Assembly (NCBI RefSeq): GCF_027474845.2
Contig: NZ_CP107031.2
Coordinates: forward strand, 1,192,501 to 1,256,500
Source of the DNA: Maribacter aestuarii
GTDB taxonomy: Bacteria > Bacteroidota > Bacteroidia > Flavobacteriales > Flavobacteriaceae
Direction: 5' to 3'
Length of the DNA stretch: 64,000 nt
Shown: positions 46,275-56,702 of the stretch, in pieces
Numbering within the stretch: position 1 is the stretch's first letter
Layout: the number at the start of each line of letters is the position of its first letter
The notes under the pieces: generated by a model
Told to the model about the DNA's origin: nothing
Database searches by the model: none
What the model saw: only the letters and a program-made list of their open reading frames with translations
Translations under genes and position numbers: made by a program

Positions 46275-47894
46275 ATGCGAAAAATCATTCCTTTAGTCTT
46301 TTTCTTAATTCTATCCATCAAAACCTATTCAGGAAAATACCATACTTCTCAAAAAGACACCATTGGTTCTAAGCAAGCGCAAGCAGATTTTTACTTAAAA
46401 AAACTTCAGGAAGAATATAAAAAAGGAGCTTATGAAGCTCACAAAATTTATAGCGACTCCCTTTTCGTTTTTGCCAAAGAGAACCAACTTGTAAAATTCC
46501 AAATTTTGGGTATGGTTAACCAAGCTGTTTATTTCAATAACCAAGGGGAGCAAGACAAGTCAATTCTACTCTATAGAAATGCCCTTTCACTAACAGATTT
46601 GATACCTAAAGATTATAGAACTAAGATTATAATTTTAGTTAACCTGGGGAATCTGTATACCAAAATCAAATCCTATGAAAAGGCCATTAGCACTATGGAA
46701 AATGTTCTTTCCATGTTAGATACATTCGAAGAAAATCCGAAAATAAGAGCAGCTGCTTTAAATGGTTTAGCAAATAATTACGAACGTTTAGGAGATGATG
46801 AAAAGTCCTTAGAGTATCATTTGAAATCCAAGGAACTCGGAGAGCGTATTGAGAATGAATCTATTGTCTTAACAGCTCTTAGTAATATTAGTGACTCCTA
46901 TCAAAAGCAAGGGAATTACGAAAAAGCCATTGAAACAAGCAAAAGTGCATTAGACTTACCATCTAGTAAGAATCAGACTAAAGAGCGAGCTTGGTTACTC
47001 ATTAATCTTGGAGTTTCAGAGCAAAAGTTAGGAAACACAACGCAGTCTATAAAATATTTAGAAGATGCAAAGAATTTAGCTGCCAGTAAAGGTCTTTTAG
47101 AGATAGAGATAGATTGTTACAAACATTTAGCAGAAATATATACTGTAAACAATGATAACTCAAGGGCAAATAAAGCAACTGAAAAATACTTGACATTAAA
47201 AAATAAACTTTTGGAAAACAGACAATCAGCCACAAAGCTAGATTTAGAAAAGGATATTTCTTTACAAAAAAATATTATAAAAACTAATGAATCTAAAATT
47301 GAAAGTTTACTAAAAGCCGAGAATCGACTTTTACTATGGATTGGTTTATTTGCCAGTTTTCTGATAATAGTTTCCATATTATTCTATGTTTTTAGAAAAC
47401 GCTCCCTGAAAGAAGAAGAACTTTTACGTAGACAATTTCTTTCCTTAAAAGCAAACTTTGAATCTAAAAATAAAACTCCTATCAATCCTTTAGATGGTTT
47501 TCAAAAATCTAAAATAGCAGTTTATAAAAATTCTTCTTTAAGCAAAGAAGACTTTACCAATTATAAACAGCAATTATTAAATCTCATGAATATTGAAAAA
47601 CTTTATTTGAATAGTGAATTATCACAATTAGATTTAGCTAATCAAATAGGACTTAGCAGTAATCATTTATCAGAATTGCTGAATAAAGGTTTTGGTCAAA
47701 ATTTTTATAATTTTATTAATTCTTACAGAGTGCTAGAAGCCCAAAAACTTATGGAGAATGATGGAAATAGAGACTCTAAAATCTTAGCTTTTGGTTTTGA
47801 TTCCGGATTCAAAAGTAAAACCTCTTTCAACAGGGTTTTTAAAGCACATACTGGAATGACTCCATCAGATTACAAGAAAAAGCTTTCTTCTTAA
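46275..47894 (+). CDS. TPR/AraC-type membrane transcription regulator
   Basis: 539 residues: signal peptide MRKIIPLVFFLILSIKTYS, TPR repeats about residues 40-330 (KSILLYRNALS, KAISTMENVL, KSLEYHLKSKE, KAIETSKSALD), a membrane helix about 351-373 (LLLWIGLFASFLIIVSILFYV), then a cytoplasmic AraC-type HTH (SELSQLDLANQIGLSSNHLS, then FNSGF-like AFGFDSGFKSKTSFNRVFK). This one-component sensor type is common in Bacteroidota. Its targets are unknown; the adjacent surface-protein gene is one possibility. Confidence 0.85.
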   Translation: MRKIIPLVFFLILSIKTYSGKYHTSQKDTIGSKQAQADFYLKKLQEEYKKGAYEAHKIYSDSLFVFAKENQLVKFQILGMVNQAVYFNNQGEQDKSILLYRNALSLTDLIPKDYRTKIIILVNLGNLYTKIKSYEKAISTMENVLSMLDTFEENPKIRAAALNGLANNYERLGDDEKSLEYHLKSKELGERIENESIVLTALSNISDSYQKQGNYEKAIETSKSALDLPSSKNQTKERAWLLINLGVSEQKLGNTTQSIKYLEDAKNLAASKGLLEIEIDCYKHLAEIYTVNNDNSRANKATEKYLTLKNKLLENRQSATKLDLEKDISLQKNIIKTNESKIESLLKAENRLLLWIGLFASFLIIVSILFYVFRKRSLKEEELLRRQFLSLKANFESKNKTPINPLDGFQKSKIAVYKNSSLSKEDFTNYKQQLLNLMNIEKLYLNSELSQLDLANQIGLSSNHLSELLNKGFGQNFYNFINSYRVLEAQKLMENDGNRDSKILAFGFDSGFKSKTSFNRVFKAHTGMTPSDYKKKLSS

Positions 47895-48013
47895 GCCGCA
47901 AAAACAACGAAAAAATAAAAAAAGAGGTTCCACTCACTAGGTTGGTACGTGTTGGGCAATTTACAATAGTAACATTGCGTTAGCTGTAAGCAATAACCAG
48001 ATTATTAATTCGT

Positions 48014-51000
48014 ATGCTTAGATTTCTATTATTAACTTATTGTGCTTTTTGGTGTTCATTTTCTTTTGCAGCAGACATATTTGTAGATCAATCCGCGGCA
48101 CCTGGTGGTGATGGTTCTAGTTGGGCACTAGCATATCAGGATATACAAAGCGCGGTTGATGTAGCGGCTAACGGTGATACAATATTTGTCGCCGAGGGTA
48201 TTTACCAACCCCAAAGTGAAATTGATATTTCTGTCCCACTTATGATTAGAGGTGGTTATCCTCAAGGTGGAGGCTTACAGAATATTAATATCCACGCGAC
48301 ACAGATACAGGCAGATTTTGACCCGAGCAATCTACTTCTAAGAATTTTTGATGTTGGAACAAGCGCTGATTTTTCTGTAGAAGGGATTCGTTTTTATAAT
48401 ACACGATACGCTATTGAAAGTGGCTCAAACATAACTGTTGACCAAGTCGAGTTTGAAGAATTTTCAAGTTATGGAATCAGGATTGATAGTGATATCTCTA
48501 CATGCTCCATCGACAATAGTAAGTTCTCCAATTTTTCTGGAACGGCTTTTTCTCACACCGCGATAATTACAACTTTGAGCATCACAAATACCATATTTCA
48601 AAATGGGACAAATAGAGCGATATCAATCGATGATGAAGTAGCAAATTATGATTTTACAGACATCATCATAAGAGACTTTACAACGTCTGATAGAATAGTC
48701 TCCATTAGGGATATTCCAAATACAGGAACAATTTCCAATTTTAAAGCTCATAATAATACTTTAAATAGTTCGGGTTCTATATTTTTAATAAGCAATTCTG
48801 CAGTTTCGTTTTCGAATGCTGAATTCACTAAAAATAATGGTCAAAACGGAACTCCGTGTCTACAATCATCGGACAGCACAATTGATATAGATAACTCTAT
48901 ATTTTCAGAAAATTCGATAATCGGTACTGGCCCAAAATCCGTTTTTCTAATTTGGGATACCGTATTTACTGTAACCAACTCTAGATTTGAAAACAATCAC
49001 GCACAGGGAACTTTTGCTGCTTTGGCTGATATTAGAGCCGATGATACTGATGCCCTCGCCACATTTGATAATTGCTTATTTTATCAAAACAGCACGTTGG
49101 GTTCAAGTCAACAGGGTATTATAGATAGTTCTTATGACACAAACCTCTTAATTAACAATTGTGTTTTTGATGCCAATTCATCTCCTGGAGCCTATCTAAT
49201 AGACTCCTTTGCAGGTAGCGGAGCAATAATTACAAATTCCGTTTTTAAAAACCACTCTGTTGGGCCAGGAGTTATTAGTATTGATTATGTGGAAAGAGGT
49301 CTTGGGGGTGGTATTCGTATTGAGGGAAATCTATTTACCAACAATATCAATAGAACAATCGACCTTGGTCGAATGACAGACTTTAACTTGAGCAACAATA
49401 GGTTCTATGGGGATGTTTTTGTAGACATAGGCAATGCAGGTATTGGAACTATAACCAATGAGTATTTTGAGGGTAACAGCTCGGGAACCAGGTTTATGGC
49501 TTTAGCTCAAGTTGATTTAACAATGACCAATACTAACATGATTTCCACTATGCAAAATGGAAATCATCAACTTATAAATTCAGGTGGAGATACTTCATTA
49601 CGTATCGTTAACAGTACATTTTCTGCAACGGATTTCGATGATACGAATGTCAGCGTAGGTTTTAACAACGATTTAGTTTCTACACTCAGAAATTCCATAA
49701 TTTGGTCCGGCAGTAATTTTTCTCAAGATGGGTTTCATGGTAACATTTCCAATCTTCAAGTACGTAATTCACTCGTTAAAGGTCAAAATCCAACAGGCGC
49801 AGGAAATCTGAACGGCACATTAGCCGCCAACGCACCTATTTTTTTAAATCCCGAAAATGCAGATTTTAGAGAACAACGCTGTTCGCCTACCGTGAATGAA
49901 GGTAATAACTCCTATAATACTGAAACGACAGACTTAAATGGGGATACGAGGGTTTTTCAAACCACCATAGATATGGGAGCCTATGAAATTCAAGCTAACT
50001 ATAACAGTTCCTGTACATCACCTGCCTTACCAGCTTGTGCTTCCATAACAGTACCTGCCAACGGTCAACCCAACGTGCCTGCTAGCACCAATATCAATTG
50101 GCCCGATGCAGCTAGAGCCGATGGATACCTTGTCTCTATGGGCACCACCTCTGGAGGAACAGATATATTGGATAACGTTACTTTTTTTGAAAGTTTTTAT
50201 AATCCTCCTACAGATTTTGAGGAAGGGCAAACCATTTATGTAAATATCATTGCGTTCAATGAAACCGGGGAGTCTACTGCCTGCTCAGAAGAGAGCTTTA
50301 GCATTATTAGCCCATCCGCAGGTGCAACCATACCAAATTGTACAGATATAACCTCTCCGTTTAATACAGAAACCAATGTTGCAATCGATGCCGATATTTC
50401 TTGGAATACGGTTACAAATGTTGAAGGATATTTGTTGACCGTTGGCACAACCTCTGGGGGAAGTGACATAAGAGATTCTTTTGATGTTGGAAACGTAACC
50501 AACTATGATTTACCCTTAGATTTTCCGGGAAGTGCTGAAATTTTTGTGACAATTGTTCCATACAACTCGGCAGGAAACGCCGTGGGATGTAGTGAAGAGT
50601 CGTTCTTTACTGAGGTTGCTCCAACACCCCCAACTTGTACAACATTAACCACTCCTTTAGACGGAACTACAGATGTGAGCATAGACCTTGCTTCTATTTC
50701 TTGGAATGCTGCTGCTAATGCAGATGGCTACCGAATTACTGTTTATGGAAGCACAAGTAATCTGAATGATATTACAGACCTTGTGGTTAATGGAACCACC
50801 CATCCGTTTACAAATAACTTTGATAATGGCGAAACCGTTATGGTTACCATAATACCATATAATGCTGTGGGAGACGCTACTGGGTGTACTACCGAAAGCT
50901 TCACCATAACTACATCAGCTTCCAGTAGGCCCTTTATCACTACTTGGGAAACGACTGTGGCCAATGAGACCATTACCATACCTACTAGAGCATTTTTCGG

Positions 51001-54000
51001 AATCTATGATTACACTGTAGATTGGGGAGACGGTGTTGTGGATAGTAACGTGGCCGGTGACATTACCCATACCTTTACAACACCAGGAATACAGACTGTC
51101 AGCATTTCGGGTACTTTTCCTCAGATACATTTTAATGGTACCGCTGTTGATCGCGACAAAATACTTACGATTGAACAATGGGGAGATATAGAATGGCGGG
51201 CATTAACACAAGCATTCAAGGGTTGTAGTAGGTTAACTATAAATAATCCGGTAATTGATATTCCAGATTTAAGCAACGCCACCAATATTTCAGAAGCCTT
51301 TGCAGATGCTACATCGTTTAATGGCGATATAACACAATGGGACGTAAGTAGCATCACCAATATGGGTTACCTATTTAGAAGGGCCAGTAGTTTTAATCAA
51401 GATATAGGGGCTTGGGATGTTAGCAATGTTTTGTCATTGGACCGTGTTTTTGAAGGAGCTACAGTATTTAATCAAGATATTGGAGATTGGGATGTTAGCA
51501 ATGTGACTGGCATGGGGGCAATGTTTACTAATGCTACAAACTTTAATCAAGATATAGGGAGATGGGATGTAAGCCGCGTCACCGATATGAATACCATGTT
51601 CGGCAATGCTGTAAATTTTAACCAAGATATTGGCAACTGGAATGTTACAAATGTTCAAAACATGGATCAGATGTTTTTAGGAGCAACTGCCTTTAATCAA
51701 GATATTAGCTATAAACCGGGGCTTGGAATTCCATTTGGCGATGCATGGAATACCGGTAATGTTACTAGCATGATAGTAATGTTTTCTGGAGCTACTGCTT
51801 TTAATCAAGACATTGGAAATTGGATCGTTAGTAGCGTTACCAATATGAACCAAATGTTTCGCAATGCAATAAACTTTGATCAAAACATAGAATATTGGGA
51901 CGTATCTAATGTTACTGATATGAATAATATGTTCGGAGGGGTAACACTTTCCACGGTCAATTATGATGCGCTGTTAATAGGTTGGGACAGTCAAAATTTA
52001 CAACCGAACGTTAGATTTAGCGGTGGAAGTAGTCAATATTGTGATGGTGCTAGCGCCAGAACAAATATGATTGATTCGGATAGTTGGATTATTACCGATG
52101 GTGGAGTCGCTGGACCAACAGTTGACGATCTAGCAGACCAAAACCAAGTAACTTCATATACGCTACCTAGCATAACCGGAAGTCAATTAACTGGAGCTGA
52201 AGCCTACTACACAGAAACAAATGGTGGGGGCATAAGATATGATGCGGGCGATGTTATCAGTTTCGCCGACTTTCCCAGCTATCCAATCACACTTTTTATT
52301 TATGATGGCTCTGGCCCTTGTTCAAGTGAAGAATCTTTTGAATTGATTCTTACTAGTATAACACCTGCATGTACAAGTTTGACGAGCCCGACAGCAACAA
52401 ATGTCCCCATTGGTACTACACAAATGACATGGGATACCGTGACTGATGCAACAGGATACCGGATTACCATTACTGGCACCACCAATAACAATGTTACAGA
52501 TACTGAGGTCACTACCAATAGTTACACCTTTACAGGTGGTTTCGTCAACGGTGAGACCGCGAACGTGACCATTATCCCTTTCAACGGAACCGTAAACGCC
52601 ACAGGATGTTCGAGCGAGACCTTTACCATTGAAACGACTGCGCCGCCAACAAGTAATGCATTTATAACCACATGGCAAACCACTATTCCTAATGAAGATA
52701 TTACAATTCCTACTACAGGGAGTGGTTACAATTATACGGTAGATTGGGGTGATGGTATAATTTCTACTGGTGAAACGGGTAATGCTACTCACACATATAT
52801 TACTCCAGACATATATACCGTAAGTATCACTGGAGATTTTCCTAGAATCTTTTTCAATACTAACGGAAATCCAACACCTACAGACAATTCTGCCAAAATC
52901 CTGACTATTGAACAATGGGGCAATAACTCTTGGACATCAATGGAGAGAGCTTTTACTGGGTGTATTAATTTGACTGGAAACTTCTCTGATATCCCTGATT
53001 TATCTAATGTTACCAACACCTCGGTTATGTTTGCTACCTGTAGACTTTTCAATTCCAATATAAACAATTGGGACATGAGTAATGTAACCAATATGGCATT
53101 TATGTTTCAAAATAATATGAGTTATGATCAACCTCTGGATGGTTGGGATGTTACTAGTGTGACTAATGCTTCCAATATGTTACAAAACGTAACCCTTTCA
53201 ACCGCAAATTATGATGCACTTTTAATTGGTTGGAATGCCCAAAACTTGCAACCAAACGTATTATTTAGTGCAGGGAATAGTCAATATTGTGAAGGTGAAG
53301 CTGCTAGAACTAATATGGTAAATATTGATGGTTGGACGATTACGGATGGGGGCATTGCATCACCTACCGTAAATGACTTGACTGACCAAAACCAAATAGA
53401 TTCATATACACTACCTAATATAACCGGAACACAATTAACTGGAACACAAGCCTACTACACAGAAACAAATGGTGGGGGCATAAGATATGATGCGGGCGAT
53501 GTTATCAGTTTTGCCGACTTTCCCAGCTATCCGATCACACTTTTTATTTATGATGGCTCTGCCCCTTGTTCAAGTGAGGAATCTTTTCAATTGACCATAA
53601 CAAACACAGGTACATTTCCAATTTGTACCACACTTTTCAGCCCTGTGGACGATGCCTCAGATATTGAGGTTGACCTCGCCTCCATTTCTTGGAATGCTGC
53701 TACAAATGCAGACGGGTACCGAATTACGGTTAATGGAGGTTCTAGCAATGCCAACGACGTGACCGATTTAGTCGTAAACGGAACTTCACATCCGTTTACC
53801 AATAGTTTTGACAATGGCGAAACCGTAACGGTTACCATTATTCCTTTCAATGCCGACGGGAGTGCCACTGGATGTGTTGCGGAATCTTTCACCATCGTCA
53901 CAGATACGCCATCACCACCTGTTTGCACCACACTTTCCAGTCCTGTCGACGGTGCCTCAGATATCGCGGTTGACCTCGCCTCCATTTCTTGGAATGCTGC

Positions 54001-54811
54001 TACAAATGCAGACGGGTACCAAATTACGGTTAATGGAGGTTCCAGCAATGCGAACGACGTGACCGATTTAGTCGTAAACGGAACTTCACATCCGTTTACC
54101 AATAGTTTTGACAATGGCGAAACCGTAACTGTTACCATTATTCCCTTCAATGCCGACGGGAGTGCCACTGGATGTGTTGCGGAATCTTTCACCATCGTCA
54201 CACAAACGCCATCACCACCTGTTTGCACCACACTTTCAAGCCCTGTCGACGGTGCATCTAATATTGCAGTTGATCTCGCCTCCATTTCTTGGAATGCTGT
54301 TGCCGACGCGGATGGGTATCAATTAAACGTAGGTACAAATCCAGGAGGCACGGATGTGCTTGATAATCTGGACGTGGGTATCCTTACCGAATATTCCTTT
54401 CCGGAGAGACTATTTTACAATACAACTTATTATGTTACTATTATCCCTTATAATTCCGATGGTAGTCTCGATACCTGCACAGAGGAAACTTTTACCACTG
54501 AGGAAGATGAAACCCCAGACGAAACACGCTATGGTATTTCACCTAATGGGGACGGAATAAATGACACTTGGATTATTGACGATATCGAATCTAATCCCAA
54601 AAATACCGTGACCATCTATAACCGATGGGGAGATTTAGTTTTTAGAATCGATAATTATGACAATACCACCAACATATTTTCGGGTACGGCCAACATGAAA
54701 ACCGGTATGGGTGCAGACAAACTTCCCAGTGGCACCTATTTCTTCAATATCCAAATTGAAGGTGAAACCGTTCTAAGAAAAACGCAAGGATTCCTTGTAT
54801 TAAAGCGATAA
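48014..54811 (+). CDS. Giant multi-domain type IX-secreted surface protein
   Basis: 2265 residues. Signal peptide MLRFLLLTYCAFWCSFSFA. Residues about 20-650 form a right-handed beta-helix (IFVDQSAAPGGDGSSWALAY onward). FnIII-like units follow with Cys pairs (TTLTTPLDGTTDV, SISWNAAANADGYRI). Two blocks of a PKD-like domain plus 25-residue BspA/DUF285 repeats (FNQDIGAWDVSNV) follow, then more FnIII-like units near-identical in tandem, then a gliding-motility/type B C-terminal domain (GISPNGDGINDTWII, IYNRWGDLVF, GTYFFNI, KTQGFLVLKR). The CTD and the PorP/SprF gene 4 nt downstream mark it as a T9SS substrate on the cell surface, probably for adhesion or gliding. Confidence 0.88.
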   Translation: MLRFLLLTYCAFWCSFSFAADIFVDQSAAPGGDGSSWALAYQDIQSAVDVAANGDTIFVAEGIYQPQSEIDISVPLMIRGGYPQGGGLQNINIHATQIQADFDPSNLLLRIFDVGTSADFSVEGIRFYNTRYAIESGSNITVDQVEFEEFSSYGIRIDSDISTCSIDNSKFSNFSGTAFSHTAIITTLSITNTIFQNGTNRAISIDDEVANYDFTDIIIRDFTTSDRIVSIRDIPNTGTISNFKAHNNTLNSSGSIFLISNSAVSFSNAEFTKNNGQNGTPCLQSSDSTIDIDNSIFSENSIIGTGPKSVFLIWDTVFTVTNSRFENNHAQGTFAALADIRADDTDALATFDNCLFYQNSTLGSSQQGIIDSSYDTNLLINNCVFDANSSPGAYLIDSFAGSGAIITNSVFKNHSVGPGVISIDYVERGLGGGIRIEGNLFTNNINRTIDLGRMTDFNLSNNRFYGDVFVDIGNAGIGTITNEYFEGNSSGTRFMALAQVDLTMTNTNMISTMQNGNHQLINSGGDTSLRIVNSTFSATDFDDTNVSVGFNNDLVSTLRNSIIWSGSNFSQDGFHGNISNLQVRNSLVKGQNPTGAGNLNGTLAANAPIFLNPENADFREQRCSPTVNEGNNSYNTETTDLNGDTRVFQTTIDMGAYEIQANYNSSCTSPALPACASITVPANGQPNVPASTNINWPDAARADGYLVSMGTTSGGTDILDNVTFFESFYNPPTDFEEGQTIYVNIIAFNETGESTACSEESFSIISPSAGATIPNCTDITSPFNTETNVAIDADISWNTVTNVEGYLLTVGTTSGGSDIRDSFDVGNVTNYDLPLDFPGSAEIFVTIVPYNSAGNAVGCSEESFFTEVAPTPPTCTTLTTPLDGTTDVSIDLASISWNAAANADGYRITVYGSTSNLNDITDLVVNGTTHPFTNNFDNGETVMVTIIPYNAVGDATGCTTESFTITTSASSRPFITTWETTVANETITIPTRAFFGIYDYTVDWGDGVVDSNVAGDITHTFTTPGIQTVSISGTFPQIHFNGTAVDRDKILTIEQWGDIEWRALTQAFKGCSRLTINNPVIDIPDLSNATNISEAFADATSFNGDITQWDVSSITNMGYLFRRASSFNQDIGAWDVSNVLSLDRVFEGATVFNQDIGDWDVSNVTGMGAMFTNATNFNQDIGRWDVSRVTDMNTMFGNAVNFNQDIGNWNVTNVQNMDQMFLGATAFNQDISYKPGLGIPFGDAWNTGNVTSMIVMFSGATAFNQDIGNWIVSSVTNMNQMFRNAINFDQNIEYWDVSNVTDMNNMFGGVTLSTVNYDALLIGWDSQNLQPNVRFSGGSSQYCDGASARTNMIDSDSWIITDGGVAGPTVDDLADQNQVTSYTLPSITGSQLTGAEAYYTETNGGGIRYDAGDVISFADFPSYPITLFIYDGSGPCSSEESFELILTSITPACTSLTSPTATNVPIGTTQMTWDTVTDATGYRITITGTTNNNVTDTEVTTNSYTFTGGFVNGETANVTIIPFNGTVNATGCSSETFTIETTAPPTSNAFITTWQTTIPNEDITIPTTGSGYNYTVDWGDGIISTGETGNATHTYITPDIYTVSITGDFPRIFFNTNGNPTPTDNSAKILTIEQWGNNSWTSMERAFTGCINLTGNFSDIPDLSNVTNTSVMFATCRLFNSNINNWDMSNVTNMAFMFQNNMSYDQPLDGWDVTSVTNASNMLQNVTLSTANYDALLIGWNAQNLQPNVLFSAGNSQYCEGEAARTNMVNIDGWTITDGGIASPTVNDLTDQNQIDSYTLPNITGTQLTGTQAYYTETNGGGIRYDAGDVISFADFPSYPITLFIYDGSAPCSSEESFQLTITNTGTFPICTTLFSPVDDASDIEVDLASISWNAATNADGYRITVNGGSSNANDVTDLVVNGTSHPFTNSFDNGETVTVTIIPFNADGSATGCVAESFTIVTDTPSPPVCTTLSSPVDGASDIAVDLASISWNAATNADGYQITVNGGSSNANDVTDLVVNGTSHPFTNSFDNGETVTVTIIPFNADGSATGCVAESFTIVTQTPSPPVCTTLSSPVDGASNIAVDLASISWNAVADADGYQLNVGTNPGGTDVLDNLDVGILTEYSFPERLFYNTTYYVTIIPYNSDGSLDTCTEETFTTEEDETPDETRYGISPNGDGINDTWIIDDIESNPKNTVTIYNRWGDLVFRIDNYDNTTNIFSGTANMKTGMGADKLPSGTYFFNIQIEGETVLRKTQGFLVLKR
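51310..51935 (+). repeat. BspA/DUF285 25-residue repeats in the surface protein
   Basis: Units of 25 codons with the frame FNQDIGxWDVSNVTxMxxMF occur in series; a second shorter block lies near 52970-53150. They correspond to the bacterial surface protein 26-residue repeat and BspA-type leucine-rich repeats. They code for protein ladders rather than noncoding repeats. Confidence 0.75.
52201..52341 (+). repeat. 141-bp duplicated segment, copy 1 (copy 2 at 53449-53589)
   Basis: The two copies are 1248 bp apart and differ at about four positions. Each codes for the end of a PKD/BspA-linked module (YYTETNGGGIRYDAGDVI and YPITLFIYDGS). The near identity of DNA, including synonymous positions, points to a recent duplication or conversion inside the gene. 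Confidence 0.7.
53641..54320 (+). repeat. Tandem 300-bp repeats coding FnIII-like modules
   Basis: Units begin at 53641, 53941 and 54241 (exact 300-bp period, 100 codons). The first two are nearly identical over their full length; the third matches for about 70 bp and then diverges. Recent unequal exchange or assembly collapse can change the copy number. Confidence 0.8.
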
Positions 54812-54814
54812 AAA

Positions 54815-55744
54815 ATGCAGCATATAAATAAAAAAATCGCTTTTACAGCGTTAATCCTTCTTGTGTCCATATATAGTTTAAGGGCACAACAAACACCAAC
54901 CTTCGCAGAATACAACTATAATCCCTACTTAGTAAATTCCGCGTTTGCGGGACTCGCTCCAAGCACGGAAGTAAGTCTCAGCAATTCAGGTTTCTTTAAC
55001 CAGTTTGAAGGTTCCCCAAGAAGTTTTGCCCTGAGTCTGCACAGTCCTTTTAATAGAGGAAAGATAGGACTGGGAGCCGGACTTGTAAGAGATGAAATTG
55101 GTGTTACGACCTCAACGAGTGCATTTGCCACTTACTCCTATAAGATTTTCTTCGATACCAAAAGCAATAGGCCTTATTGGCAAATATACACCCCGAATTC
55201 CCTTTCCTTTTCTATATCGCCAGGAGTACAACAGTACCAAGACCAACTATTGGAACTTGGTATTATGAACGACCCTAATTTTGCACAGAATATCGATGCA
55301 ACCATACCCACTTTAGGTGTAGGTATCCTGTTAAATCTAGCCAATTTTTACGTTGGACTGTCTTCACCCAATATACTCGGGGACGCCCTAGCGTCCAATG
55401 ATGAGAATTTGGATTTGCAAAGTCCATATTATGGTTATCTGGGCTATCGCTTTTTCTCCAATCAATTTGAAGAACTGATGATTAAACCGAACCTGCTTTT
55501 GAAGTATGAAAACGGGGCGCCATTACAAGTAGATGTTAATGTGGCCGTGAGCTATAAGAACAAGTTTGAAGTAGGAACCGGTTACAGGACCAATTCCTCC
55601 ATTAACCTTTTAGCTGGCATCTATCTTTTTGATCACGTAAGGGCTATCTATAATTACAATCTAGCTTTTAATGATTCCCCTTTGGGAAATACCCACGGCA
55701 TCATTATCAATTATCTCTTTGGAGAAGGGTATGCTAGAAACTAG
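54815..55744 (+). CDS. PorP/SprF-family outer-membrane protein
   Basis: 309 residues with signal peptide MQHINKKIAFTALILLVSIYSLRA, then FAEYNYNPYLVNSAFAGL, the typical PorP/SprF opening, and a beta-barrel ending in NYLFGEGYARN. Members accompany type B CTD proteins and help their secretion or attachment. It follows the surface protein by 3 nt, so the two are a functional pair. Intact, standard length. Confidence 0.9.
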   Translation: MQHINKKIAFTALILLVSIYSLRAQQTPTFAEYNYNPYLVNSAFAGLAPSTEVSLSNSGFFNQFEGSPRSFALSLHSPFNRGKIGLGAGLVRDEIGVTTSTSAFATYSYKIFFDTKSNRPYWQIYTPNSLSFSISPGVQQYQDQLLELGIMNDPNFAQNIDATIPTLGVGILLNLANFYVGLSSPNILGDALASNDENLDLQSPYYGYLGYRFFSNQFEELMIKPNLLLKYENGAPLQVDVNVAVSYKNKFEVGTGYRTNSSINLLAGIYLFDHVRAIYNYNLAFNDSPLGNTHGIIINYLFGEGYARN

Positions 55745-55789
55745 GTGAGTTTACAATCTAGGGATATACTGCTAAGTGTTCATGGAATT

Positions 55790-56650
55790 TCAATCTTTGT
55801 TCAAGTACCTGTCCGAATAAATCCTGGTAAAGTGCGCCCCAAAAAATAAGATTAAACTGGAATACGATACCCACAGCATTACTAAAATTATAGAGCCTGC
55901 GGCACCATACGTTGATCCTGGTTCGGCCTTACCAAAATACAAAGCCAAGGCGTATTTACCAATCAAGAATAGAATAGCGGTCAGGGCAGCACCTATTTTA
56001 ACTGCTTTCCAAGGGACATGCGTACTTGGCAGATATTTGAACATAGCTCCGAACAGTAAATAAATAAAGCCTAGGGACAAAATAATATCAAGGGCAAAAC
56101 TAAGTTCCAATAGTCCCTCCGGCATTAGTCGGGACAGCTGTCTCGAAAACGCGGACAAAAAGGAGGTGAGCACAAAACTGATCAACAATAAGAACCCAAA
56201 AATCAATATAAAACCAAAACTTTTTAACCGCAAGAAGAGGGTTGCTAAAATTTCATTGGAATAGTTAGGTTTTACGTCCCATATTTCGTTGAAGGCATTC
56301 TGCAACTGATAAAAAACACCTGTAGCACCGTATACCAACACTCCTATTCCCAAAACAGTCGCAAAAATAGAAGTATTTTCGCTTCCCCTTTCCGAAATAA
56401 TTTTTTGAATGGATTGAGCCGTTTCCGATCCCATCGCAGCGGCTATTTCATTGAACAGTTCACCACGAACAATCTCCCTGCCCCAAATAGAACCCACAAG
56501 TTCCAAAATCAATATTAAGAGGCCTGGCAAGGACAGTATTGCATAATAAGCAATCACTGCGCTTAATTGAAAGGGGGACTTTGAAATCCATGAAAAATAG
56601 GTGGATTTCAACATTTTTGGTAACTGTTTTAACTTAAACTTGTCCGTCAC
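55790..56650 (-). CDS. YihY/BrkB-family inner-membrane protein
   Basis: 286 residues with six or so membrane helices. Family features are FQLSAVIAYYAILSLPGLLI near the N-terminus, LGIGVLVYGATGVFYQLQNAFNEIW (with the conserved NxIW) and GSTYGAAGSIILVMLWVSYS near the C-terminus. Function is not established in the family (formerly annotated as RNase BN). 52 nt upstream of it lies the endonuclease-family gene on the same strand. Confidence 0.85.
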   Translation of the reverse strand: MTDKFKLKQLPKMLKSTYFSWISKSPFQLSAVIAYYAILSLPGLLILILELVGSIWGREIVRGELFNEIAAAMGSETAQSIQKIISERGSENTSIFATVLGIGVLVYGATGVFYQLQNAFNEIWDVKPNYSNEILATLFLRLKSFGFILIFGFLLLISFVLTSFLSAFSRQLSRLMPEGLLELSFALDIILSLGFIYLLFGAMFKYLPSTHVPWKAVKIGAALTAILFLIGKYALALYFGKAEPGSTYGAAGSIILVMLWVSYSSLILFFGAHFTRIYSDRYLNKD

Positions 56651-56702
56651 TATAGATTTTGAATAATGTTCACTAAAATTTTAATAGCCTTAGCACCTGA
56701 CG

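Noticed and set aside
52322..52915. Antisense open frame of about 200 codons in the surface-protein gene
   Set aside because: Cys-rich, no family features, and the sense frame is strongly supported by domains.
53587..54285. Long antisense open frame in the surface-protein gene
   Set aside because: It is antisense to the tandem repeat units and itself repetitive; it reflects codon bias of the plus-strand repeats.
53641..54320. Regular repeats considered as a CRISPR array
   Set aside because: Units are 300 bp with no short constant repeat plus variable spacers, and they code for protein modules.
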